From Dryomyza anilis (taxonomy: Eukaryota > Arthropoda > Insecta > Diptera > Dryomyzidae), in the NCBI GenBank assembly GCA_951804985.1, contig OX638132.1, positions 25,706,617 to 25,770,616 of the forward strand: a stretch of 64,000 nt of DNA, written 5' to 3'. This document shows positions 45,340-55,439 of the stretch, one piece after another. Under the pieces are notes generated by a model. The model saw only the letters and a list, made by a program, of their open reading frames with translations, was not told the origin of the DNA and searched no databases. The first letter of the stretch is position 1, and each line of letters starts with the position of its first letter. Made by a program: the position numbers and the translations under genes.

Positions 45340-45480
45340 AATGTTACCACCGCTGCAGAATATGCAACGCATGACAGCTGTAATGTTAACGTCTAACGCA
45401 TGACAACTGTAAAGTTAACGTTTAACTGTTTTCAGTGTTGCATTTTATGCATGTTGCATGGCAACAGCTGTTAACGCGGT
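45340..45480. repeat. Short tandem pair in a GC-richer patch
   Basis: ACGCATGACAGCTGTAATGT and ACGCATGACAACTGTAAAGT are tandem units about 31 bases apart, each followed by TAACGT. E-boxes CAGCTG recur. Possible small regulatory cluster. Confidence 0.4.
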
Positions 45481-46224
45481 TTATGGCCGCGAATAAACAT
45501 TTTTGTTATACAGACCGACATCATGTAGTTGGGTACTACATAATTTCGTTTTCGTTGAGCATGCCTTCGAGCGCAGGATACAGAATTCCCTTAGTATAAG
45601 AACTCCCACTACTACTCACTGCTCACGTACTTCAAAGGATGCTGCTGACCTACTTAAACTTTTATCACTTGACCCTTTTTGACATAGTCAGGATGCAGGA
45701 TGCATAACTTGACAGTGTTTGTTGTGCTTTTTTGGTGTACGGAAGTGTTTGCTGACAATTTCCTGATAAAGTGTTGACAAATTTAATAATAAGTAATTGC
45801 AATTTTTGTAATACCACTTTGGGACTTAGATCTAATTGTGCTAAATCAAACTGCTTTTTTGGCATTATTATCTTTATTATGTACTCGAAGTATTCAAAAC
45901 TTCTTTTGAATACTTTTAACATTATTTGCAATGCTGAATTTTCAGTTAAAATAATTCAAAACTTAAAGCCTTTCCTGAATACTATTTGGATTGTTTTAGT
46001 TATTTGAGTTCATTAAATTAAAAGATCTATAAAGTGAGTTATACAAAAATGTTTTTTTCTAAAAAAAAAAACGAGTGATAATCCCAAAAAGGCTGTTTTT
46101 GGTATAATTTAACGAATATATTGGATCATGATCAAATATTTATATTTGTGTTTTCTCCGAGTAATTTGAAAAAAATATCAAGTTTAAACATAGTTTAAAC
46201 TATTTTAAAACTTCTATAGTTCCA

Positions 46225-46395
46225 AATCAAAACGGCAGAATGTCTTTAAATTTTACCGACAGATAGACAATTAGTAATCAGTTAATATGACATTTAAAAT
46301 ATTTCTGATATGTTGAAAATCTAGGAAATTACATCTGGTTTAAACTAAGTTTAATTTGACTGAAAATGTCACTGAAAAACTGTACCTTTAAAAAA
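46225..46395 (-). repeat. AACTTAGTTTAAAC repeat, copy 2 (inverted)
   Basis: The reverse complement shows TTAAACTTAGTTTAAAC, CAACATATCAGAAATATTT, TTAACTGATTA in the same order as 34165-34345. Confidence 0.6.
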
Positions 46396-47266
46396 ACGAT
46401 CAATAAGTTAATTAGCAGGGAAATTAAATGGTCAACAAATAAAAATATTTCCTTTATTTAGTAGTATTCAATGATAGTTATCGTCTAGAGTTATAATTTA
46501 TGCAAAATTAGACATTTTAATAAATAAAAAACTATTAAAATATCCAAAACCATTCATTTCTTAAAAAATCTCGATTAATAATTAAAAAAAAAGAATGACT
46601 ACCTTACTTTCTTGCACAAATTTCTACTACTTGACATGTTGACATGGAAATCTTATAGTATTTACGCATTTGTATTGTTTTGTAGAAATTTAGAATTATT
46701 CAACAATTGCCATAGCCCATAATTTTACCACTTAAGCAACCTCTTATCATAAATATATAAAAAGCTTTAACATTTATACACGGTTGTCTTATCGCATTTA
46801 TTGTAGGTACTATTTAAATATTGAAACAATTAAATCTTTTTTGTACACATCAAAGTGCATGTAAAGTTCAAAACAGTTAAAGATTATTGCTCAACACCCT
46901 ACTCTATATTGATATTAAGGTGTAGGGCGAGAACACGAGAGGCAGTTTAACAAAAAAAAAAATGCGCTTTAAAAATTATAGGGGAACGATTGCAAAAGAT
47001 GTAGGTACATTCCAAAAATAAAAATTATACACACCATTAAAAGTTACACGTGAGCTGAAGATACAAAGAGACGACCAAAGATACACACTAAAGATACAAA
47101 TGTGTTTCGGATGCGCACGAGGCAAAGATATACAAAAGCAGTTAATGTTATTTTTGTTTATTTGCAAATATAAAAATGATGACACAATTACAAACGATTT
47201 TTGAGGGGACTATGCTACGAATAATCCTAAAGATAAACAAGAGTCTATGAAAGTTATGAGTCTCTG

Positions 47267-47317
47267 ATACACGTGAGCCTCAGATACACGTGAGTTTCAG
47301 ATACACGTGAGTCTCTC
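47267..47317 (+). repeat. 17-bp tandem repeat with CACGTG
   Basis: Three units of GATACACGTGAGYYTCA. Each carries a CACGTG E-box. A fourth CACGTGAG lies at about 47047. Confidence 0.75.
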
Positions 47318-47404
47318 GTTAAAATGCTAGGTCTAAAAAGTAAGTTTAGCAGGTGAAATTTTCTATATGTCTCGTAATTGTCTTAAAATTTTTATTAAAA
47401 AAAA

Positions 47405-48198
47405 TTGAAATTCAGAAATTTAATTTGAAATTCAAAAGACATCAATTGAAATTCAGAAATACCATTTGAAATTTAAGAGACATCAATTGAAATTCAGAAA
47501 TTCCATTTGAAATTCAGAAGACATCAATTGAAATTCAAAAGACATCACTTGAAATTCAGAAATTCCATTTGAAATTCAAAAGACATCACTTGAAATTCAG
47601 AAATTCCATTTGAAATTCAAAAGACATCACTTGAAATTCAGAAATTCCATTTGAAATTCAAAAGACCACTTAAAATTCAGTATTTCCATTTGAAATTCAA
47701 AAGTCATCACTTTAAATTCAGAAATTCCATTTGAAATTCAAAAGACACCAATTAAAATTCAGAAATTCTATTTGAAATTCAAAAGACATCAATTGCAATT
47801 CAGAAATTGCATTTAAATTCAAAAGACATAAATTGAAAATCAGAAATTTACATTTGAAATTCAAAAGTCATCACTTGAAATTCAAAAATTCCATTTGAAA
47901 TTCAAAAGACATCAATTGAAATTCAGAAATTGCATTTGAAATTTAAAAGACATAAATTGAAAATCAGAAATTTACATTTGAAATTCAAAAGACATCAATT
48001 GAAATTCAGAAATTCCATTTGAAATTTAAAAGACATCACTTGAAATTCAGAAATTCCATTTGAAATTCAAAAGACATCAATTGAAATTCAGAATTTCTCT
48101 TTGAAATTCAAAACACAGCACTTGATAATCAGATATTCCATTTGAAATTCAAAAGACATCACTTGAAATTCAGAAATTCCATTTGAAATTCAAAAGAA
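47405..48198. repeat. 41-bp minisatellite, about 19 copies
   Basis: The unit is TTGAAATTCAGAAATTCCAT plus TTGAAATTCAAAAGACATCAC (41 bases). The two halves (20 and 21 bases) resemble each other, so the unit is itself a dimer. Copies differ by a few substitutions, with one shortened copy near 47665. No spacers, so not a CRISPR. Confidence 0.95.
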
Positions 48199-48450
48199 TA
48201 ACGTGGTCAAGTCGATTTAGCATGTTATGGAATGGGATGGTCCTTACACATATCCCATAGATACACATTTACCTTAGATACTCTTAAGCTTTGGAATCTA
48301 AAATTGAGATACATGAATCTCATAAGCTTTAGTTAAACAAAATATCTGTTATCAATAATTAAAGATACCGTTAACGTGTCCACACTTTTAATTGTATTTG
48401 ACTGCATAGTGCTTTATCGTATTGTTTGTCATGTGTAACGGTATTTTTTT

Positions 48451-48839
48451 TTACAATGTATTTACTGCATTGTAAATATGTGTACAATTTGTACAATGAC
48501 ACGTACAACGCCACTTGAGTATCGCGCAAATATTCAATAGATACTTTGGCATTTCCTGTGCTATAATTAATAAATCAACAAAAAAACAAAAAAAAAACTT
48601 ATCGTATAGCAGCAGCACAATAACAGTCCAACCATTATCGTCTATATTTAATTGATAACCGCGTCTAATCATATTACGATCGAACGATTGATTTACATTT
48701 GATCGTGGCTGCATTTTGTCTGTTGCAACATTTGTTACATCGCGTTGTAACAAAACTTGTACAATTATCACCGTTTAATGTGAGAAAGCACAGTGAGTCT
48801 GTCGCGCACGCGCTCTAAATATATAACAAAAGCTTCCAT
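48451..48839 (-). other. Coding-like minus-strand ORFs of unknown status
   Basis: ATG at 48839 opens a 23-residue frame (MEAFVIYLERVRDRLTVLSH...) that stops at TGA overlapping the start of a 106-codon frame (first ATG-like codon at 48771, which begins RDVTNVATDKMQPRSNVNQS after 9 residues). The 48600-48840 part has normal protein-like composition and GC above background. The 3' part runs into a Phe/Leu low-complexity stretch. No family recognised. Could be an exon pair, a domesticated fragment or chance. Confidence 0.2.
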
Positions 48840-49184
48840 TGTGTAAGCGTGTCTAATAAACGTAGATTTTAATTGATTTAAAATTTTTGATTAATCATGT
48901 TCATTTGTAGTTATTACAAGCGAATTTTAAGATTTTTTTCAATTTTTTTTTATATAAAAAACATAATTATTAATTGAAAAACTTTTTCAAATTTATAAAG
49001 CGGTTTTAGAAACTTTCTCTTAAATTTATTAAATATAACATAGAACAATTAAAAACGTCATTAACACTAAAACAGCTCATTAAAAAAAAAAAAACAGTAC
49101 CGAAACTACCAGTTGTTTTTTATAACCCGAAAAGAAACTCGATCCCGAACTGAGACCGAAATTATAAAACCAAAGATGTTTCGT

Positions 49185-49300
49185 TTTTATATCCTATACT
49201 AAATGAGAAACGATATACTCACTACGATCGTGCATTTGTAATACCCTAAAAGAGGCGTGGTTCGTATGAAAAAGTATATTGCTGAAAGTTCCTTACTGGC
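49185..49300 (-). mobile_element. 0.7 kb repeat family, terminal fragment (minus)
   Basis: The reverse complement reads CAGCAATATACTTTTTCATA, CCACGCCTCTTTTAGGGTAT and ends near TTTAGTATAGGATA, equivalent to the 3' end at 8510-8599. Confidence 0.6.
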
Positions 49301-49411
49301 ATATTAGTAGGAGGCCTTCGCCAGCCATAATGTAGGCTATTTGGAAATGTTTAAAATTAAAATTGTAGAAAAATAATAATGGTATTCATTTCAGTTCGTA
49401 ATTATTATGTA

Positions 49412-49608
49412 AAGGGTTTTTCAATAAGAGCGCTACAAACGTTTTTTTCAATGGTTTTTCAACAGGGACGCTACAAAAGTAGTGCGACACGGACATGAAA
49501 TGGCAAACCTTACTGAAGAGAAATGTCAAAAGAGCGGCAAGAAATATGGCGTCGTTTGCTGTCCCTGTCGCTCTACTTTTGTAGCGTCCCTGTTGAAAAA
49601 CCCCTTAT
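49412..49608. mobile_element. Foldback MITE with AGGGACGCTACAAAAGTAG arms
   Basis: TTTTTCAACAGGGACGCTAC AAAAGTAG (49455-49482) is exactly inverted at 49573-49600. Outer ends GGGTTTTTCAATAAGAGCGC and GGGGTTTTTCAACAGGG are also inverted. About 197 bp, non-coding despite two short ORFs. Confidence 0.82.
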
Positions 49609-49630
49609 ATGTGTATGTCGTAAAAATTAT

Positions 49631-49660
49631 AAGCTTTATAGTGTCTACACTATAAAGCTT
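49631..49660. repeat. 30-bp palindrome with 2-base centre
   Basis: AAGCTTTATAGTGT, CT, then its exact reverse complement. Lies just outside the foldback MITE. Confidence 0.85.
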
Positions 49661-49860
49661 ACTTATTCTAATTCTTACGAAATACGCATACACGCAGGCG
49701 ATACAAAGTGAAATGAATACCCTTAATATATATCTAAAAGCTACAATATACATTTTAATGAAATAAGCATCGGAATAAAAGGTTTTACACAACATTTATA
49801 ATATAATTACATAAAAGATAATGAATCCTCCTCCCTCTACTCTATATTTAATTACATAAA

Positions 49861-49912
49861 TCCTTTCGGCTCGGTACCCAGCGTACTAACCACTCTACTA
49901 CGCTACTTTTAT
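49861..49912 (-). mobile_element. tRNA-SINE 5' fragment
   Basis: The minus strand reads GTAGCGTAGTAGAGTGGTTA GTACGC...ACCGAGCCGAAAGGATT, matching the tRNA-like head of the SINE at 36671-36956 (GAGTGGTTAGT, GAGCCGAAAGG). It is cut before the B box. Confidence 0.75.
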
Positions 49913-50124
49913 TGAAATTATTTTAAGAATTTAGTAGTATTAATAAATATGGCACTGAATAAAGACTACAAATCATATTTGGAAGGACAATGACTTTCCA
50001 TAGGGACAGCCTATGAAAATTGAGAAAAAAACGAATTTATACATCTTTTTCTTACTTTCTTATATCAGATAATTTTGTGCGAGAATTTTTGTCCTGAAAT
50101 TTGATTTCTGTCTGTATACTGAGG

Positions 50125-50400
50125 TGGGAAACACAAAGAACCGGAACAGTTTCGATTTTTTGAAACAGAAATCGGAATAGTTATTTAAAAATGTGTGGAA
50201 CCGGAACCCATGTAATTTTTGTGGTTTATACCGGAATCGTAATCGCTAAATTAAACCCTGTCAGGCAACGCAAAGAAGCGGAATGGGAACCGTTTCATTT
50301 TTTGGAACCGGAATCGGTACTGTTATTAAAAAACGTGTGGAACCGGAACCCATGTATGTTTTTTTTTGGTTGAAACCAGAATCGTAACCGAAACCGCTAT
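50125..50400 (+). repeat. Tandem duplication, period about 144 bp, GGAACCGGAA-rich
   Basis: GTGTGGAACCGGAACCCATG appears at 50191 and again at 50335. The flanks (CGCAAAGAA-CGGAA, GAATCG-AATCG) also repeat. The ORF at 50191-50373 is a product of the repeat. Confidence 0.8.
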
Positions 50401-50514
50401 ATTAAAAATGTTGCTAACCAAACCTGATCCGATATTTCAAAAGGATTTTAGTCGCTGGTTTTAATATGTCCTTCATTTTTTCAATTTAAAAGTTGGTAGC
50501 AGAGAGTATACATA

Positions 50515-50791
50515 GTAAAGAGATGCCATCCGAGTTGGTTGCAGTTCCATGGCCCGATTGTAGCAAGTAAACCTGAGTGAAATGGTTTTTTGATGTTAAA
50601 AGCGTCAAGTAGAGACCAAATATATACAAATTTTCGATCTCACTAATATTGTTAATAGTTGTTTTATTAATATTTATATTTTTGCTGCCTTAATTCGACG
50701 CATTTAACATAAGTAAAACCATTTTACTCATGTTTACTTGCTACAATCGAGCCGCGTCGAACCGCAACCAACTCGGATGACATCTCTTTAC
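50515..50791. mobile_element. Foldback element with GTAAAGAGATG arms
   Basis: The left arm GTAAAGAGATGCCATCCGAG, TTGGTTGC, CGATTGTAGCAAGTAAAC, TGGTTTT is found inverted in the right arm ending at 50791. Arms about 90 bp, about 90% similar by eye, loop about 100 bp. Confidence 0.85.
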
Positions 50792-50954
50792 TATATCTCT
50801 TTACTATATCATGTCAAAGGGGCGAATGTGTAATTTTTGAAATTTACGTATTTTTTCCATTTTTGAATTTAGTTTTTCCTCAAGTATACTGTGCCAAAAT
50901 CGTGTGTCGTTTTGTTGGATATTTCTAGCCACAAAAGTCAAAACCAAAAGGGCG

Positions 50955-51292
50955 AATTCGAAAAATTGAAAATATTGTCATGCCAAAAGGGCGAATCTTT
51001 TCGTTTTTTTGCCATAACTTTTTATTGGTATAAGATAAAATAGTGGTGTAGAGGCATTAATTGTTTGTTTTTAAAGCACCTATCGATTATCATCATTATT
51101 TCATTTTATCATTTGCAAGAATTTTTTTTGGCAATTTATATTAAATAATGATGCCAATCGATAGGTGCTTTGAAAATAAACAATAAATGCATTAACATTA
51201 CTATTTTAACTTGCACCAATAAAAAGTTATAGCAAAATAACGAAAAGATTCGCCCTTTTGGAATGACAAGAATTTCATTTTTTTAAATTTCT
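50955..51292. mobile_element. Foldback element, arms about 150 bp
   Basis: Left 50955-51108 and right 51139-51292 are inverted copies sharing CCAAAAGGGCGAATCTTTTC, CATAACTTTTTATTGG or variant, AAAGCACCTATCGATT and CATCATTATTT. Loop about 30 bp, so it would make a tight hairpin RNA. Confidence 0.88.
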
Positions 51293-51779
51293 TCGTTTTT
51301 TTGCGGTGTATGCGCTTACATTTTTAGTATATATTAGATTTTTATATAAATTTACATTTTTATACATTTCTAAAAATACATTTTTATACATTTCTAAAAA
51401 TACATTTTTGTTTTATTTGCAGTTGCAATTTTGGTGCAGACGAAAACTGCTGTTTATAAAGGTAAATACATACATTTTTAATAATAATTATACAAGAAAA
51501 GTACTAAAAAGATGTAAGCTTTAGTACAAAACATTTTTGTCCATTATATGAGTGCAATTACTCTAATTCGTGACTACGAACTATATTCTAGTGTCATGAA
51601 CAAAAATCGTTTTAAATTGAAAATGCGAAATTTTTCAATTGAAGTGTTGTACTTTAAACTTCCCAGATCGCTAGATTAAAAATTTTTTTATTGTATATAT
51701 CGGAAAATTTCACATAAATTCAACAATATTATGACATTTACGTAACTGTTTTAGTACAAAAAAAAAATGTTTTTGTAAT

Positions 51780-53060
51780 GTTTTTTTTGCTGTGGATTGT
51801 TAATTTTCACTTTTCCAATTTCTTGCGCCGCCGCACAACAACAAACACTAATCGGCGGCGCATTTTAAGGTTAAAAAGTAGCAGCAACAGCAAACTAAAA
51901 ACATCAACAGCAATTGGCTCGAAGCACGTTGGCCACTAACTGCGAGCTCCCCCTACAGGCGGCAATAAAATGCACATCACAGAATAATTTTTGCGAGTCA
52001 CTCATATTTTTTTTTTGATTTCTGCTCTGCTTTGACTCTTGAACAAAGCGGCGGCGACGACGACGAGTGAGCTTTTCCATTTCCATGGCGTGACGCGAAC
52101 ATCCGCTACCGCAACTTTACGCCTGCAGTGTTTTTTTCTTCAATATTTTTTATTTTATAAGTACATTGTTGTTGCGTTTGTTGTAACTCAATCTTGAGGC
52201 ATGTAGCGTCACAAATGTTGCCATGTTGCAGCAACATTGATTGTTGCAATTTTTTTTCTTCAAATGTTTTGCATACTTCAGGCCAGAATTTCTCCCGGTT
52301 GCGCATGCAAACGTAACACTAGACACAGTCACACACACACAGCCGAACATCCCTCGTATACACTTCGTACAAACCCTGCTGCCTTAGTAACAACATGCAA
52401 CAGATGTTGGCAACATTTGCTGGAATTTGCAATTTGATGCATTGCCAGGGACGACGCGCATGATCGACCAGACATTTCTGCTTTCATGGCAAAATGAAGT
52501 GTCGAAGAGCGCAGGGCAATAGACAGAGATAGAGCATGGTAAAGAGTGAAGTGTTGCATGGTAAAGAACGCAAACATTGTTGGGGCAACCATAACAAAAG
52601 TCGGTTGGTCTGTTTGATCGATCGTTCGATCCATATACAAGGCAGTCAGCCAGCCAGCCGGTCGAACGATCGATAGTTTGAACGATCGTTTGTTAGGCTG
52701 GCGTGGTATGGCCAATGTGTCTGTCTGTCCATTTCTTTATATTGTACTTTGTAACGCACACATTTACGCCGCACAACCGATCGTTTTTCAGCGCATATAT
52801 AAAAAATATACTTAAGAAAAACAATTTAAATCGATCACCATGCGTTGCGTAGTTGTGCCCGATCACTCGACGTGCGAAAACTCACTATAGATTCTCGTAT
52901 TTGTGGCACTACGCGGGTGGGTGGATATTTTTTTTTTACTTTGTTTGTTATGCTGTGCCAACTTGATATGCGTCGCCGAAGAATGCGGAGAAAATTCCGC
53001 GCTGTCATGAACAAGATCAAATCGATCGTTTGTAAACGAACGCTGTGAGGTCACAAGTTT
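51780..53060. promoter_or_regulatory. GC-richer island with CGATCGTT cluster, candidate regulatory region
   Basis: Long stretch of higher GC with CAG/CAA runs, a (CA)n patch near 52327, and AACGATCG/CGATCGTT at about 52617, 52663, 52680, 52778 and 53023. ORFs on both strands (51904-52086, 52106-52350, 52329-52715, 52835-53054) overlap and match nothing. I read it as non-coding regulatory DNA. Confidence 0.4.
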
Positions 53061-53279
53061 TCATATATTTTATGATGCTATCAATGAAATTTATAACAAA
53101 TAGTTTTATTGTTATATTGTAGATGGTACTACATATATTCAAAATATTGTCAATTTTGATTTCAATAAATTTTAAAATTTTATCACCTGAATTTTGACTA
53201 AATTCGGGCAAATGATTAAAGATATCGATTGGAATTTTTCATCGAATTTTTCCAAAACATAATACGTAAGTCCAAAGCT

Positions 53280-54010
53280 ACAAAAAAGCAGAAGTTACAA
53301 AATTCATTTTTTAACCCTCAGACTTCAAAAATTCACAGAAGCTTGTCTCCGACACTCATATGGGTATTTCCTGGTGTTCCCGACGGGACATTCGTCCGCT
53401 TAAAACTTTAATATTACGAAGAGAAAATTGAACTAAACATAAATAAAATAATGCTCGGTCGAGACTCGACAGTAAATTGAAGTGCATGTTGAGGTTCATA
53501 TGGAAATTCCAGAAAGTCAGTGAATTTTGTTATTATTTTTAAAAAATAGCTGCGATAATGTATTTTGTTTATATATTTACATTTTGTTCCTAACGTTTAT
53601 AGTTTTATCACAGAAGACTGGTTCCGGAGGGAACCGATTTCAAGAAGCTATAAAAAAATATTCTAGATATTCTACGAAATCTAATATCCACTTTCCGTAT
53701 TACAAAACGAACGACGAAACGAAAATTTGATTTAAAAATTTCGTCACACGAATTTGAATTTTATGTTATTTGACTTTTAAAACTTTGAAATTTATTTAAA
53801 ATTACGTCACTTTCATCTAATAGACTTTCCTTTCGAAATACAGAAAGAGGCAGTAATTTTAAATTATTGAAAATATAGAGACAATTTTATTACAGAAGCA
53901 ATTCTTTAAAATTTTGTCTAGTTTAATATGATAATAAATGTATCTTTGTAGGATAGGACAGCCTTATTCTAAAATAAGAATTTTTCCGTTATTGTAACTT
54001 GCGTCATTAT
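53280..54010 (+). repeat. CCGGACGGGACA-type repeat, copy 2
   Basis: CATATGGGTATTTCCTGG, CCCGACGGGACA, CGCTTAAAACTTTAATATTA, GAAGTGCATGTTGAGGTTCA, AGAAAGTCAG match 39760-39990 in order. Later TATTCTAGAT and TAATATGATAATAAATGTATC match 40250-40340. Confidence 0.65.
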
Positions 54011-54542
54011 TTTAAAGCTTTAAAACTATTAACCCTTAAAAGCCAGATTTTTGTTTTTGCGCTCAAAAAATGCACGATTCTGAACAACGTTTGTACTACG
54101 ACTTTGCTCATACCCGAACCAGGTCAAAAATATATCGTTGTTTCCTTGCGTAACCACTGAGCACTCGGACAATAAATTGAAAAAAGGCGTTTTGTACTTA
54201 AGAGTGTTTACCACAATAATATTTTTTTTTTAAATGCGAAATTTTACAAAAGTTAATTTTTTTGAGATTGATTGCCCTTACCTAAATGAAGTCCGTTTCA
54301 AACGGGGATCGTCGAAAATGGTGGAGCTTGGATCAATGTACATTTTAACAGTCGAAGCAGGAAGATTAAATAAAATTCGTTAAGCGATGTGTTGATTTTC
54401 GTCCGTTGATTCCTGACGGACCCATGGGCATATAATGGTTAAAAAAAATTTCCACAAAAAACAGAAAATTTATATTTTATAATTGTATGTCTTCAATGTT
54501 AGTTGTTTCGGGTACCAAAGTACATACTCATTGGTAGATATT

Positions 54543-55417
54543 TACAAGATGTTTGGTTCATCGATGTCAATAATTCAAGGGCTCATTCTATGACTCAAAA
54601 AATAAGAAAATGTAAAATTAAATTATGTTCTATTTTGCACCCTGTTTGAGTTACAGGGTGTTTAATAAATGCATATTGCTGACATAACCTGGGCAAGAAA
54701 ATTGGTAGTAAAGTGTAATATGGTGATAAATAAATAGCAATTTTTAACTCGTGTTTTAGTGAATTAAATTATCTTTCCAATGATATATAACATAATTGAA
54801 CCCCATGATTTCTTTCTTTATTAAAACGTACGTAAAGTTTAAATTCACAAAAATAAAAATCCAATTTTTACTTTGCCATTGAATTTCTCAAAATGTCGTT
54901 ATCGATCACCCCATTTTTTCTAATTTATAATGATAGACCAGTTCATTTGCAGTATTTTGCTACCAATCACAGTAATTTTAACTTGATAAGAAATGATGCA
55001 GAAATAATTAAACAGTAGTCTTGTGATTTAGTGGTTGAAATTAAAATATATATGAACAGGTCTATCATTATAAATTAGAAAAAATGGGGTGATCGATAAC
55101 GAAATTTCGAGAAATTCAATGGCAAAGTAAAAATTTGAATTTTTATTTTTGTAAATTTCAAATTTAAGTTCATTTTAATAAATGAATAAATCATGGAACA
55201 ATTGGAAAGGTAATTTAATTTTCTAAAACACGAGTTAAAAATTGTTATTCATCTTATACTATATAACCAATTTTCTTGACCAGATTATGTCAGAAATATG
55301 CATTTACTAAACACCCTGTAACTCAAACAGGGTGAAAAATAGGACATAATTTTATTATACATTTTCTTATTTTTTGAGTCATAGAATTATTGACATCGAT
55401 GAACCAAGCACCTTGTA
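54543..55417. mobile_element. Long foldback, arms about 404 and 366 bp, loop about 105 bp
   Basis: Left arm 54543-54946 and right arm 55052-55417 are near-exact reverse complements over long blocks: GGTTCATCGATGTCAATAAT, CACCCTGTTTGAGTTACAGG, AACTCGTGTTTTAG, CTTTGCCATTGAATTTCTC, TTATCGATCACCCCATTTTT. A small palindrome (CACCCTGT / ACAGGGTG) lies within each arm. No ORF. A foldback transposon or hairpin-RNA locus. Confidence 0.92.
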
Positions 55418-55439
55418 TATCCTAGTTGTAGAGTAACTT

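Noticed and set aside
47405..48198. CRISPR-like array
   Set aside because: Units are contiguous without unique spacers, in a eukaryotic genome; it is a minisatellite.
50191..50373. 60-codon ORF rich in Glu/Pro
   Set aside because: Arises from the tandem GGAACCGGAA repeat.
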